Assembly: GCA_038147155.1 (NCBI GenBank)
Contig: JAYQTA010000003.1
Location: 62,001 to 126,000 of the forward strand
Reading direction: 5' to 3'
Length of the DNA stretch: 64,000 bases
Source: Australimonas brisbanensis
GTDB taxonomy: Bacteria > Chloroflexota > Dehalococcoidia > Lucifugimonadales > Australimonadaceae
Shown here: positions 22,925 through 32,058 of the stretch, piece by piece
How positions within the stretch are numbered: the first letter of the stretch is position 1
Layout of the letters: every line of letters begins with the position of its first letter
Position numbers and translations under genes: made by a program
Notes under the pieces: generated by a model
The model's database searches: none
What the model was told of the DNA's origin: nothing
Seen by the model: only the letters and a program-made list of their open reading frames with translations

Positions 22925-23782
22925 CTAGCCCCGGCTGCTCTCCCGGATGTGCCAGAACAGGTAGTGGTTGGCGTAGCCCGCGTCCTGCCCGAAGCGACCC
23001 TGCGCCCACGCCCTGATGGCCGGGTAGGAGAGGCGCTCCGGCAGGGCGTACCACTCGCGCAGGACGCGCAGCACCCAGCGATCGGCGGGGAAGGCCTCGG
23101 GCCTATCGAGGCTGAAGAGCATGACGCAGTCGGCCACCTTATCGCCCACGCCGGTGAGCCCCGTCAGCGCCTCGAGCACGGCGGGGTAGGGCTGCGCGCG
23201 CAGCGCGCCCAGGCGCAATCGCCCATCAGCAACGGCCGCGGCGGCGGCGGCCAGGTACGGGGCACGGAACCCGCACCCCAACCGGCGCAGCCGCCGCTCG
23301 CCCGCCTCGGCCACGCGCTCCGGGCGGGGGAAGGTGCGCCGCCACACGCCGCCCAGACGCACCGGCTCCCCGTAGGCGCGGGCCAGCGCCTCCACGGTGC
23401 GGTGGATGCGCGGGATGTTGGAGACCTGGGAGAGGATGAACGACGCGAGCGTCTCCCACGGGTCCTGGCGCAGCATCCGCAGGCCGGGGTAGGCCCGTAT
23501 CCCGGCGGCGACGTGGGGGTCGGCCGAGAGGCGCGATTGGATGGCGGGCAGGTCATCGTCCAGGCGCAGGTAGGCGGCCATGGCCTCGGCCAGCTCGCCC
23601 GGCGCGGTGGGCGCAGACTCCACCCACACTCCGGCGGGGGTGCGGGTGAGGCGCACCACATCGCCCCCCACCACGCCCACGTAGCGCCCCTGGGCGTCGG
23701 GCTGCCAGCGGAATGACTGTCCCCAGGCCAGCGTCGGTTCCAGGTCCAGCGGCCCCGTGACGGCCAGCTCCACCCCGCTCAC
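22925..23782 (-). CDS. OGG1-type 8-oxoguanine DNA glycosylase/lyase
   Basis: 285 residues. GTG 23782 overlaps the helicase stop by four bases (GTGA). The N-terminal domain has LEPTLAWGQSFRW, the OGG1 N-domain signature. The HhH-GPD region reads LTGLTGVGDKVADCVMLFSL with catalytic Lys215 and FPADRWVLRV with Asp234. This is the OGG1 (not MutM) fold that excises 8-oxoG and nicks the abasic site (family knowledge). Coupling to a DinG-type helicase suggests a shared DNA-maintenance role. Confidence 0.9.
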   Translation of the reverse strand: MSGVELAVTGPLDLEPTLAWGQSFRWQPDAQGRYVGVVGGDVVRLTRTPAGVWVESAPTAPGELAEAMAAYLRLDDDLPAIQSRLSADPHVAAGIRAYPGLRMLRQDPWETLASFILSQVSNIPRIHRTVEALARAYGEPVRLGGVWRRTFPRPERVAEAGERRLRRLGCGFRAPYLAAAAAAVADGRLRLGALRAQPYPAVLEALTGLTGVGDKVADCVMLFSLDRPEAFPADRWVLRVLREWYALPERLSYPAIRAWAQGRFGQDAGYANHYLFWHIRESSRG

Positions 23783-26421
23783 CCGCCGCGCTCCGCCAGC
23801 CACCCCTCCACCGCCTCCAGCACCTGGGGCAGCGGGGCGGCGACGCGCTGCATCTGCGGCAGCGCCGCCAGGAACATACGCCCGTACGCCTTGGAGGTGA
23901 TACGGGAGTCCAGCAGCACCACCGCGCCGTAGTCGTCCTGGCCCCGGATCAGCCGCCCGAAGCCCTGCCGGAAGCGCAGCACCGCCTGGGGCACGGCGAA
24001 CTCCATGAAGGCGTTCTCGTACCCCTCGGAGCGGGCGGCGAACACGGGCTCGGTGGGCACGTTGAAGGGCAGCCGCGCCACCACCAGCACCTTGAGCGCG
24101 TCGTTGGCGATGTCCACCCCCTCCCAGAAGGAGGCGGTGCCCAGCAGCACGCACGCCGGGTCCGCCTGGAAGCGGGCGACCAGCTGAGCGGGCGGTCCAT
24201 CCACCCCCTGCGCCAGCACGCCGATGCCCGTGCCGCGCAGCGAGCGGCGCAGCGCCGCCGCCGCTGAGCGCACCGCGGCGTGGGAGGTGAACAGCGCCAT
24301 GGTGCGCCCGCCCGCCATGCCCGCCAGGTGCGCCAGCACATCGGCCACCGCCTCTGCGTAGCCGGGGGCGTTGGGCTCCGGCACGCCGGTGGGCAGGCAC
24401 AGCAGCGCGGCGCGCTGATAGTCGAAGGGAGAGCCCAGGGCCAGCTCCTCGGCCTCATCGGCCCCCAGGCGCGTTTTCACGTGAGCGAAGCCCTCGCGCA
24501 CCGCCAGCGTGGCGGAGGTGAGCACCACGGCGCGCTTGCGCTCGAAGAGCCCCTCGGCCAGCAGCGGCCCCACGTCCAGGGGCGCGCCGTTGAGGGAGAG
24601 GCCCATCCCGGTGCTGAGCCAGTAGACCATGGCCTCGTCGGGCGCTGCCACGAACGCCGCCGTGCGGCGGCGCTGCTCGCCCTGATCAGAGCGCCACTCG
24701 GCCAGTTCGCCCATCAGCCCCTCCAGCCCTGGCACGCTGCCCTCCTCCAGCCCGTCCAGCGCTCGTGCCAGGCCGTCGGCGCGCTCCGCCAGCGCGGCTC
24801 CGGTGCGCTCGAAACCGTCCCACGCCACCTCTATCTCGGACCAGGCGGGCTGGGCGCGCGCCGCATCGGTGATGCGCACCTCGCCGTCCTCGCCGGCGCG
24901 CTGGCCTGCGGCGTAGGCCGCCAGCAGGGCGCACAGCGCCGCCCACCGCTCGCGCGCCGGGGGCAGCGCCGCGCCCAACTCGCCGAGGCGCTCGTCCACC
25001 GGGGCATGGCGCTCCGGGCCCACCGCCCCCACCGCCAGCGCCGTCTGCACGTCGTGGGAGAGGGCACCGGCCCGCTCGGCCAGTTCCTCCAGCCCCGCCT
25101 GGGTCACGCGGAAGCCGAACTGGCGGGTCGCCTCGTTCTCTAGGTTGTGCGCTTCATCCACCACCAGGTGCTCGTAGTCGGGCAGCAGCGAGCCGCCCAC
25201 CTGCAGGTCCGAGAGCAGCAGGGCGTGGTTCACCACCAGCAGGTGCGCCCCCGCCGCCCCCTCGCGGGCGTGGCGGTAGAAGCAGGCCCCCTCCCGCGCG
25301 CCAGGGCAGGAGGCGTAGCCGGACGCCGAGCAGCGCTCCCACACCCCCGCCTCCTCCGGGCTGAGGGCGAGTTCCGCCCTATCCCCCGTGCGCGTGGCGC
25401 CCAGCCAGCCCAGGGTGCGGGCCAGGAACCCGGCCTCGGTGCCAGAGAGGGTGTCGGTGTGGAGCAATCGTTCCCAGCGGCGCAGGCACAGGTAGTTGGC
25501 CTTCCCCTTCTGCACCGACACGCGCAGCCGCTCGGCCCCCAGGCCCGGCACCCCCCGCAGGGCGGCGGCCAGGTCCGGGATGTCCTTGGCCACAAGCTGC
25601 TCCTGCAGGTTGATGGTGTTGGTGGAGATGACGATGCGGGTGTTGTTGCGCAGGGCGAAGAGCATCGCCGGGAGCAGGTAGGCCACGGACTTGCCGATGC
25701 CCGTCCCACCCTCCACCAGCAACTGGCGGGGCGATTCGTCCTGCGGGCTGCCCAGGGTGCGCGCCACGGCATGGGCCATGGCCATCTGCTCCACCCGGGG
25801 CGCGTAGCCGGGGAAGTGCGCGGCCAGGGGGCCGTCGCCCGCCAGCAGCGCGGTTAGTTCCGCCGGGTCCACGGGCCCGCCCTCGCGCGGTGCGCCCAGG
25901 GGGCGCGGGCGGCCGAGGCGCCCGTCCAGTTCGCGAGCGTCGAACCCGCCGACGGCTCCCGTCACGCTGTTGCCCGTCTCCGCCAGCGCGGCCACCAACG
26001 AGCCCAGCGGGTCGTGGGCGCGGGAGAGCAGGTCGGCCAAGCGTCGCAGCGTGGCCGAAGGGAGGCGGCGTGCGTGGGCGCAGGCGGCCAGATGCAGGGC
26101 CCGCACGCCCTCCGCTTCCGCCTCCAGCCCGCCGCCCTCCGGTGGGTCCACGGGGGGCATGCCCGGCAGCAGGCGGGTCAGTGCGCCGGCATCCCACGCC
26201 ACGGACGGTGCGATGGCCTCCGGGGCGGGGCCCTCGGTCACCAGGGGGTCATCGCCCAGGAACGCGGCGAGGCCCGATAGCGGGCCGGCGTACCGGTCCA
26301 GCACCCGCTCCCCGTGGAAGCGGACGGCCGCCGCACGCCGGGCGCGGACGGCGGCGGCCACCACCGGCGCATCCAGCGGGTGCACGCGGAAGAGGGGGAT
26401 GCGGGTGGGCTGCTCGCTCAC
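23779..26421 (-). CDS. DinG/XPD-type iron-sulfur ATP-dependent helicase
   Basis: 880 residues. GTG 26421 (VSEQPTRIPLF) is chosen; the frame stays open further upstream but into the divergent SDR gene. After an N-terminal extension of about 180 residues comes the helicase core: Walker A VEGGTGIGKSVAYLLPA, four Cys of a 4Fe-4S domain (YLCLRRW, ERCSAS, ASCPG, GACFYRH), VVNHALLLSD, DEAH box VVDEAHNLEN, then TSATL, FTSHAAV, GTASFWEGVD and QGFGRLIRGQDDYGAVVLLD. It unwinds DNA with damage or R-loop structures (family knowledge). The unusual N-terminus has no domain I recognise. Confidence 0.9.
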   Translation of the reverse strand: MSEQPTRIPLFRVHPLDAPVVAAAVRARRAAAVRFHGERVLDRYAGPLSGLAAFLGDDPLVTEGPAPEAIAPSVAWDAGALTRLLPGMPPVDPPEGGGLEAEAEGVRALHLAACAHARRLPSATLRRLADLLSRAHDPLGSLVAALAETGNSVTGAVGGFDARELDGRLGRPRPLGAPREGGPVDPAELTALLAGDGPLAAHFPGYAPRVEQMAMAHAVARTLGSPQDESPRQLLVEGGTGIGKSVAYLLPAMLFALRNNTRIVISTNTINLQEQLVAKDIPDLAAALRGVPGLGAERLRVSVQKGKANYLCLRRWERLLHTDTLSGTEAGFLARTLGWLGATRTGDRAELALSPEEAGVWERCSASGYASCPGAREGACFYRHAREGAAGAHLLVVNHALLLSDLQVGGSLLPDYEHLVVDEAHNLENEATRQFGFRVTQAGLEELAERAGALSHDVQTALAVGAVGPERHAPVDERLGELGAALPPARERWAALCALLAAYAAGQRAGEDGEVRITDAARAQPAWSEIEVAWDGFERTGAALAERADGLARALDGLEEGSVPGLEGLMGELAEWRSDQGEQRRRTAAFVAAPDEAMVYWLSTGMGLSLNGAPLDVGPLLAEGLFERKRAVVLTSATLAVREGFAHVKTRLGADEAEELALGSPFDYQRAALLCLPTGVPEPNAPGYAEAVADVLAHLAGMAGGRTMALFTSHAAVRSAAAALRRSLRGTGIGVLAQGVDGPPAQLVARFQADPACVLLGTASFWEGVDIANDALKVLVVARLPFNVPTEPVFAARSEGYENAFMEFAVPQAVLRFRQGFGRLIRGQDDYGAVVLLDSRITSKAYGRMFLAALPQMQRVAAPLPQVLEAVEGWLAERGG

Positions 26422-26443
26422 CCTGGCAGTTTCCCACGGGGCA

Positions 26444-26459
26444 CCCTGGCGTGCCAGGG
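26444..26459. promoter_or_regulatory. inverted repeat in divergent helicase/SDR spacer
   Basis: CCCTGGC-GT-GCCAGGG is a perfect 7-bp inverted repeat with a 2-base centre in the 91-base spacer between the divergent helicase and SDR genes. A further CCCTGGC follows at 26462. Such compact symmetry fits a dimeric repressor site (inference). Confidence 0.35.
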
Positions 26460-26512
26460 CTCCCTGGCTTCCTCGTGCTATCCTGGCCGCCCATATCGTG
26501 AAGGAGCATGCC

Positions 26513-27280
26513 GTGGAACCGGACCTGTCAGGACAGATAGCCCTCGTCACCGGCGCCAGTCGCGGCATCGGCGCGGAGCTGGCCAAGGCCATCGCCGGGT
26601 GCGGGGCGCTGGTGGTGTGCACCGCGCGCGCCGTGGGTGACGGCTCCCCCGGCACCCTGGCGGGCACCGTCGCGGCCATCGAGGCGGCGGGCGGGCGCGC
26701 CGAGGCAGTCCCCGCCGAGATCACCGACCCCGCCGCATGCGAGGGGTTGGTCTCCGGCATCATCGCCCGCCACGGGCGGCTGGACATCCTGGTGAACAAC
26801 GCGGGCATCTACCCGCGTGGGCCGTTGGCCACCACCAGCCCGGACGATTGGGACGCGCTGATGGCGGTGAACGTCAACGCCGTGTTCGACCTGTGCCACT
26901 TCGCCTCGATCCAGATGCAGGCGCAGCGCTATGGGCGCATCGTCAACGTCTCCTCCTACATCGGCTCGCAGGTCTACCCCGACCGGCTCGCCTACGCCGT
27001 CTCCAAGGCGCTGCTGGACCGGCTCTCCTACGGCCTGGCCCGCGAGGTGATGGGCGATGGTGTCCAGGTCGTCTCCTGGGCGCCGGGCCTCACGGCGACC
27101 GAGATGACCGACGGGCGCGGCGAGCCGGTGGAGGCCGTCGTTCCCTCGTTCCTCTGGCTCCTGGGCCAGGAGCCCACGGCATTCACCGGCCGCAAGGCGG
27201 AGAAGCGGGGTTTCGGGGAGACCTGGGGCCCCGGCATCGCCATCGAACCCCTCCCGGAGCGACTGACATGGAAGGACTAG
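26513..27280 (+). CDS. short-chain dehydrogenase/reductase
   Basis: 255 residues. GTG 26513 has AAGGAG 6 bases upstream, which settles the start. Rossmann motif ALVTGASRGIGAEL, NNAGIYPRG, the catalytic Ser in NVSSYIGS and YAVSKALLDR (Tyr-x-x-x-Lys). Classical SDR; substrate unknown. It overlaps the second SDR by 13 bases, so the two are cotranscribed and may work in sequence or as a heteromer. Confidence 0.88.
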   Translation: MEPDLSGQIALVTGASRGIGAELAKAIAGCGALVVCTARAVGDGSPGTLAGTVAAIEAAGGRAEAVPAEITDPAACEGLVSGIIARHGRLDILVNNAGIYPRGPLATTSPDDWDALMAVNVNAVFDLCHFASIQMQAQRYGRIVNVSSYIGSQVYPDRLAYAVSKALLDRLSYGLAREVMGDGVQVVSWAPGLTATEMTDGRGEPVEAVVPSFLWLLGQEPTAFTGRKAEKRGFGETWGPGIAIEPLPERLTWKD

Positions 27281-28017
27281 TGCCCGACTTCTCCGGCAAG
27301 GTGGTGCTCATCACCGGCGCCTCGCGCGGGCTGGGCCGGGTGCTGGCCCTGGGCATCGCGCGCCGGGGCGGGTCGCTGGCGGGCACCGCGCGTCAGTTAG
27401 AGTCCTCGCCCGGCGTTGGCGGCACCCTGGCCGAGACGCGCGAACTGGCGCAGCAGGCCGGGGCGCGGTTCCTCGCCATCGCGGGCGACATCACCACCTA
27501 CGCGGGGGCGCAGGCCGCCGTGGACGCAACGCTGGCCGAGTACGGACGGCTGGACGTGCTGGTGAACAACGCCGGCATCTTCCCCAAGGCTACCATCGCC
27601 GAGACCTCCCCCGCCGACTGGCGCGCGCTGATGGACATCAACGTCAACGCCGTCTTCTACGCCACGCGCGCGGCGCTCCCGCACCTAGTCGCCGGTGGCG
27701 GCGGGGCCATCCTCAACGTATCGTCGGGCGCCGCCACGGGCTTCGCCGAGGGGCGAGCGGGCTATGCCGTCACCAAGTGGGGCATGAACCGGCTCACCGT
27801 GAACCTGGCCGCCGAGGTGCGTGAGGCGAACGTGGCGGTTAACGCCATCAACCCCGGCATCATCGAGACGGACATGAACCTGGGCCGTCCCGGCGCGGAC
27901 CCGCCCTCGGTGTTCGAGGAGAGCGCCGTGTGGCTCGCGGCCCAGCGCGTGCCCTACACGGGGCGCATCGTCTCCCGCGCCGACTTCGGGAGGACGTGGG
28001 GCGCAGGGGTGGAGTGA
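27268..28017 (+). CDS. short-chain dehydrogenase/reductase
   Basis: 249 residues. ATG 27268 lies within the end of the first SDR, with GGAG 8 bases before. VVLITGASRGLGRVL, NNAGIFPKA, NVSSGAATG and YAVTKWGMNRL give the cofactor loop and Ser/Tyr/Lys triad. It shares with its neighbour the NNAGI(Y/F)P motif and the ending FG(E/R)TWG, so the pair arose by duplication. Substrate unknown. Confidence 0.88.
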   Translation: MEGLVPDFSGKVVLITGASRGLGRVLALGIARRGGSLAGTARQLESSPGVGGTLAETRELAQQAGARFLAIAGDITTYAGAQAAVDATLAEYGRLDVLVNNAGIFPKATIAETSPADWRALMDINVNAVFYATRAALPHLVAGGGGAILNVSSGAATGFAEGRAGYAVTKWGMNRLTVNLAAEVREANVAVNAINPGIIETDMNLGRPGADPPSVFEESAVWLAAQRVPYTGRIVSRADFGRTWGAGVE

Positions 28018-28062
28018 GCAGGAGACTCACTCCACCAACAAACCCTAGAAGGGTGCAGGGCA

Positions 28063-28130
28063 GAGGGGACACCCCCTGCCGGGGGTAGGCGCGTAGCGCC
28101 GCAGGGGGCGTCCCCCTGCCGTTAAACAAC
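28063..28130 (+). repeat. GC-rich palindromic repeat, copy 1
   Basis: GGGGACACCCCCTGCCGG and CCGCAGGGGGCGTCCCC pair across a core with CGGGGGTAGGCGCGTAGCGCC, followed by TTAAACAA. A second copy with the same layout lies at 55466-55522. REP-like intergenic element between the SDR pair and the cupin gene. Confidence 0.5.
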
Positions 28131-28159
28131 TTCGCAATCAGCGAATAGGAGTAGGAACG

Positions 28160-28522
28160 ATGGGCACCTCACGCATGTACACGGACGCGGCGGGCGACAC
28201 CACCTGGCAGCCCATCGACCTGGCCCAGCAGGCCGAGTGGCTCAAGGGGATGAAGGCCGAGACCATCACCTTCGGCATCCGCCCGCCCCACGTGGAGCAG
28301 GACTGGCACCCCGCGCCCAAGCGCCAGTTCGTCATCATCCTGTCCGGGGGGCTCCAGATCACCTACCCGGACGGGTCCAAGCGCCAGTTCATGGCGGGCG
28401 AGGCGCGCCTCATGGACAACATCACGGGCAAGGGGCACAAGACCATCGCCGTGGGCGATGAGCCGTGCGTGACGGCCACGGTGGTGCTGGCCGACCAGAC
28501 CCTGCGCATCGGCCCCATCTAG
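28160..28522 (+). CDS. cupin-domain protein
   Basis: 120 residues. ATG 28160 with TAGGAGTAGGAA upstream. A single small cupin barrel: GIRPPHVEQDWHPAPKRQFVIILSGG gives the metal-ligand strand (His residues around 44-50), then GEARLMDNITGKGHKTIA for the second cupin motif. No partner domain. Small cupins of this type are often epimerases, dioxygenases or ligand-binding proteins; the substrate is not predictable. It converges with the MFS gene, 10 bases away. Confidence 0.75.
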   Translation: MGTSRMYTDAAGDTTWQPIDLAQQAEWLKGMKAETITFGIRPPHVEQDWHPAPKRQFVIILSGGLQITYPDGSKRQFMAGEARLMDNITGKGHKTIAVGDEPCVTATVVLADQTLRIGPI

Positions 28523-28532
28523 GCCGTGACCG

Positions 28533-29816
28533 CTAGGGGGCTGTGGTATCGCGTGGGCGGCGCGCCAGCAGGATGAGCGCCGCGCCCATCGCCGCGAGCA
28601 GCGCGCAGATGGCGTAGATCAGGTGGTAGTTGCCGGTGACGTCATAGAAGAGCGAAGCCACCAGTGGCCCCAGCGCGTTGCCGAACAGGTGGATGGGCGC
28701 CACCATCCCCCGGATCACGCCGATGGACTCGCGGCCGAAGTAGTCGGCCCAGACCACCTGCATCACGGTGAACAGGATGCCCGTGCCCACGCCGAACGCC
28801 AGACCGAAGGCGTAGGCCTCCAGCGCCGTGTCCGTCACCGCGAACAGGGCGATGGACCCGGCCATGATGGCGTAGGAGAGCGCCATCACCTTCTGCACCG
28901 GCACCCGTTCGGCCCACACCCCCGCCACCAGCGAGATGGGGATGGCGACGAAGGGGGCGATGGACAGGCTCACCACCGCCGCCGCCGAGGAGACGCCCTC
29001 GCCGGTCAGGTAGGTGAACCAGTGGAAGTGCACCGCCGTGGTCACGAACGACTGGATGCTCACCGCCGCGGTGATGAGGTAGAAGGCGGGGGCGCGCAGC
29101 GCCTGGCGTCCGTTGAAGGAGCGCTCCGCCAGCACCCTGCCCGCGCGCCGGTCGGTCTCGGCCCGCGAGGCCGCTGTGGCGGGGTCCACCCCGTCGGGCA
29201 GCAGGCCCATGTCCTCCGGCCTGCGCCTCAGCAGCAGCAGGGTGGGGGCCAGGGCGACGGCCCAGACGGTGAGGCCCATGGCCCACCAGCCCGTGCGCCA
29301 GGAGCCCGTGAGCAGGATGCGCTCCGCCATGACAGGGAAGGTGATCTGCCCCACCCGTTGGCCCAGGTTCGCCAGGGCGATGGCGCGTCCGCGCATCGCC
29401 ACGAACCACTTGGGGATCACCACGCCCACCACCATGAAGAAGGTGGAGGCGATGACCGTCCGGCCCACCAGTTGGAGGACGAAGTGCTGCCAGTAGGCCT
29501 GCACGGCGGCCATGAGCACGAAGGTGAGGCCCATGAGCAGGATGGCGATGGTCATCACCATGCGCGCGCCGCGCCGATCCATGACGCGCCCCACCAGCAG
29601 GGAGGTGACCCCGCCCACGAAGGAGCCGATGGACATGGGCAGCGTGTAGGTGACGCGGCTCCAGCCGAACTCGGCGGTCATGGGGCCCTGGAACACGCCC
29701 AGCACCGGGTTGGTCTCCACCCCTCCCGCGAAGGAGATGATGGAGACCACCAGGACGATGACCCATCCGTAGTAGCGCCTGCGCTGGGGTGCGGGAGAGC
29801 CGGGTTCGTCCGCCAT
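28533..29816 (-). CDS. MFS transporter (monocarboxylate/oxalate-formate-like)
   Basis: 427 residues with 12 predicted hydrophobic spans. N-terminal YYGWVIVLVVSIISFAGG is the motif of the MCT/oxalate-formate antiporter-like branch, followed by FGWSR, the loop 2-3 motif GRVMDRRGARMV, and a repeated ADYFGRESIGVIRG region in the C-half. Likely carries an organic anion. Its ATG shares one base with the stop of the upstream quinone oxidoreductase. A close relative lies at 41618-42919. Confidence 0.85.
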   Translation of the reverse strand: MADEPGSPAPQRRRYYGWVIVLVVSIISFAGGVETNPVLGVFQGPMTAEFGWSRVTYTLPMSIGSFVGGVTSLLVGRVMDRRGARMVMTIAILLMGLTFVLMAAVQAYWQHFVLQLVGRTVIASTFFMVVGVVIPKWFVAMRGRAIALANLGQRVGQITFPVMAERILLTGSWRTGWWAMGLTVWAVALAPTLLLLRRRPEDMGLLPDGVDPATAASRAETDRRAGRVLAERSFNGRQALRAPAFYLITAAVSIQSFVTTAVHFHWFTYLTGEGVSSAAAVVSLSIAPFVAIPISLVAGVWAERVPVQKVMALSYAIMAGSIALFAVTDTALEAYAFGLAFGVGTGILFTVMQVVWADYFGRESIGVIRGMVAPIHLFGNALGPLVASLFYDVTGNYHLIYAICALLAAMGAALILLARRPRDTTAP

Positions 29817-30820
29817 CAGTCGATGGTGACGACGAACTTGCCGAAGTGCTCGGAGCGCTCCATCTCGGCGTGGGCTTCGGCCAGCCCCTCCAGCCCCACG
29901 GTGCGGTGGATGGCGCTGGCCACCTTGCCGGCGCCCGCGGCCTCCACGATCTGGCTCAACTCCGTGTTGGTGCCCATGAACACCCCGTACACTCGCAGTT
30001 CCTTGGTGAACAGCTGGCCCAGGTGCAGGTTGGCCTTGTAGCCGGAGGTGACCCCGCAGATGCCGTAGCGTCCGCCGCGTGCCAGGGAGGCGTAGGCGTC
30101 CTCGAAGAACAGGGCCCCGGTGGAGTCCACCACCAGGTCAACGCCCTTCCCGCCGGTGAGCTCCTTGACCCGCTCGGCCAGCGCCTCGTCCTTGTAGTTG
30201 ATGGTCTCGTCGGCGCCCAGCGCCCTGGCCGCGGCCACCTTCTCCGGGGTGGAGGTGACGGCGATGCACCGCCCACCCACCACGCCCTTGACGATTTGGA
30301 TCGCCGCCGTGCCCACGCCGCTGGAGGCGGAGAGCACTAGCGCCGTCTCGCCCGCCTTCATCTGCCCCTCGCGCATGATGATGGACCAGGTGGGCAGGTA
30401 AACCGTGGGCAGCGCCGCCGCCTGCTCGTAGGAGAGGGAGTCGGGGATGGGCACCGCGTTGGCCGCGGGCACCACCACGTACTCGGCGTCGGAGCCGGGG
30501 GCGTGGGTGCCCACCATGTGCGGGTAGGGCACGTTGGTGATGAGCGGGTTCACCACCACCCGCTGACCGGTGCGCAGGCCCGCCACGCCCGCGCCCACGG
30601 CGCTGACCTCGCCCGCGCAGTCGCCGCCCAGCACGTGAGGCATCTTGTCTGCGGGCACCTGGGTGCCGCGCAGCCCAGCGCGGGTGTACAGGTCGAGCCG
30701 GTTCAGGGCGGCGGCGCGCACGCGCACCTGAACCTGCCCTTCGCCGGGTGCTGGCGTGGGCACCTCGCCCACCTCGATGACCTCGGGGCCGCCGTGCTGG
30801 CGGATGAACGCTGCTCTCAT
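29816..30820 (-). CDS. zinc-independent quinone oxidoreductase-type dehydrogenase
   Basis: 334 residues. ATG 30820 with GGAGG upstream. MDR fold: MRAAFIRQHGGPEVIEV, AAALNRLDLYTRAG (the catalytic-zinc Cys is replaced), LGGDCAGEVSAVG, SASSGVGTAAIQI for NADPH, and GADETINYKDE. The lack of zinc ligands places it with QOR/enoyl reductase-like members that reduce quinones or enones (family knowledge). Coupled to the MFS gene by a TGATG overlap and preceded by the CCA-adding enzyme gene with 14 bases between. Confidence 0.87.
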   Translation of the reverse strand: MRAAFIRQHGGPEVIEVGEVPTPAPGEGQVQVRVRAAALNRLDLYTRAGLRGTQVPADKMPHVLGGDCAGEVSAVGAGVAGLRTGQRVVVNPLITNVPYPHMVGTHAPGSDAEYVVVPAANAVPIPDSLSYEQAAALPTVYLPTWSIIMREGQMKAGETALVLSASSGVGTAAIQIVKGVVGGRCIAVTSTPEKVAAARALGADETINYKDEALAERVKELTGGKGVDLVVDSTGALFFEDAYASLARGGRYGICGVTSGYKANLHLGQLFTKELRVYGVFMGTNTELSQIVEAAGAGKVASAIHRTVGLEGLAEAHAEMERSEHFGKFVVTID

Positions 30821-30834
30821 CAGGGCCTCCGTCC

Positions 30835-32058
30835 TCAGTTGCTCGTGGCCAGCCGCCTGGCCAGCGCCAGCGCGCCACGGCGCGTGCGCACCCGCCCGTC
30901 CAGCGCCGCCTCGCGCACCCCGTGCAGAGCCCGTCCCAGCGCGGGGCCGGGGGGGATGCCCAGGGCCATCAGCGCCTCGGCGCTCACCTCGGGCAGCTCC
31001 GCCGTCAGGCGCTCTCGGTAGCGGGCCAGGGCACGGCGGGCGCGGGCATCATCCGCCACCACCGCCGCCGCCTGCACCACCGTGGGCGGCATGCCCGCCG
31101 CGATGGCGTCCACCGCGCCGGGGCTCGCCCCCGCCAGGGATGGCTCCTCCTCGGCGAGCCGCGTGGCGGCCTCGGCGACGCGCGCCTGCGGGCGGGTGGC
31201 TGCCAACCGGGCGCACACGGGACGCACCGAACGTGGGCCCACAGCATAGGCCACGGCCCCCCACAGCGCCAGGCCACACAGCCCGGCGCGTTCGGCGCGG
31301 GCCAGCGCCGCTGCCACGGCGGGGGCGCCCAGCGCGGGATGCAGCGCGCCCAGCAGCCCCAGCCGGTGCGCCTCCCGGAGCATGCGCGCGCCCTGCGGCT
31401 CGTCCAGCGTGCGCTCCAGCTCCCGGCGCACCCGTGCGGGGGAGATGGTCTGTAGGTAGCCCGCGTCCCGGCGCAGCCAGCGCAGCGTCCCCGGCTCGAT
31501 GGTCAGGCCCAGCCGCACCGCGTAGCGCACCGCACGCAGCGTGCGGGTGGCATCGTCCCGGAACGAGTCCGGGTGCAGCACGCGCACCAGCCTGGCGCGA
31601 AGGTCGGCGTGCCCCCCGTGGGGGTCGGTCAGCGCCCCGAAGTCCCCCGGCGAGAGCGATGCCGCCAGGGCGTTCACGGTGAAGTCGCGCCGCGCCATGT
31701 CCTGGGCCAGCGTGGCGGGGAAGGCGACGGTGGGGAGGGCACCGGGCTTGGCATAGGACTCGGTGCGGGTCGTGGCCAGGTCCAGTGTGCGTCCGGCGAA
31801 GACCAGCTTCACCGTGCCGAACGCGGTGGGCGTACCCGCCCGCACCCCGCAGGCGCGCGCAAGCACCGGCGCCAGGTCTGCGGCGCACGTCTCGCTGGTC
31901 ACGTCAGGGTCCAGCGCGGGGCGTTCCAGCAGCGCATCGCGCACCGCACCACCCACCAACCACAGCGGTGCGCCCGCCTCGTTGGCCGCAGCGCCCAGGC
32001 GGCGCAGGAGGGCCAGCGCCTCCGGGCGGAGCGCCGCCTCCAGCGGGACGGTGTTCAT
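30835..32058 (-). CDS. CCA tRNA nucleotidyltransferase / poly(A) polymerase family
   Basis: 407 residues. ATG 32058 overlaps the PIG-L gene stop (ATGA). Class II nucleotidyltransferase: GGAVRD (36-41), LDPDVTSET with catalytic acids, FGTVKLVFAGRTLDLATTR, RRDFTVNALA, RDDATRTLRAVRYAVRLGL and SPARVRRELERTL. The C-terminal region is long and Ala-rich. It repairs or adds tRNA 3' CCA ends (family knowledge); a split A- or CC-adding activity cannot be excluded. Confidence 0.88.
   Translation of the reverse strand: MNTVPLEAALRPEALALLRRLGAAANEAGAPLWLVGGAVRDALLERPALDPDVTSETCAADLAPVLARACGVRAGTPTAFGTVKLVFAGRTLDLATTRTESYAKPGALPTVAFPATLAQDMARRDFTVNALAASLSPGDFGALTDPHGGHADLRARLVRVLHPDSFRDDATRTLRAVRYAVRLGLTIEPGTLRWLRRDAGYLQTISPARVRRELERTLDEPQGARMLREAHRLGLLGALHPALGAPAVAAALARAERAGLCGLALWGAVAYAVGPRSVRPVCARLAATRPQARVAEAATRLAEEEPSLAGASPGAVDAIAAGMPPTVVQAAAVVADDARARRALARYRERLTAELPEVSAEALMALGIPPGPALGRALHGVREAALDGRVRTRRGALALARRLATSN

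Noticed and set aside
28623..30041. Long plus-strand open frame of over 400 codons
   Set aside because: It is antisense to the MFS and quinone oxidoreductase genes, rich in His/Gly/Arg, and has no family resemblance or ribosome site. High GC keeps reverse frames open.
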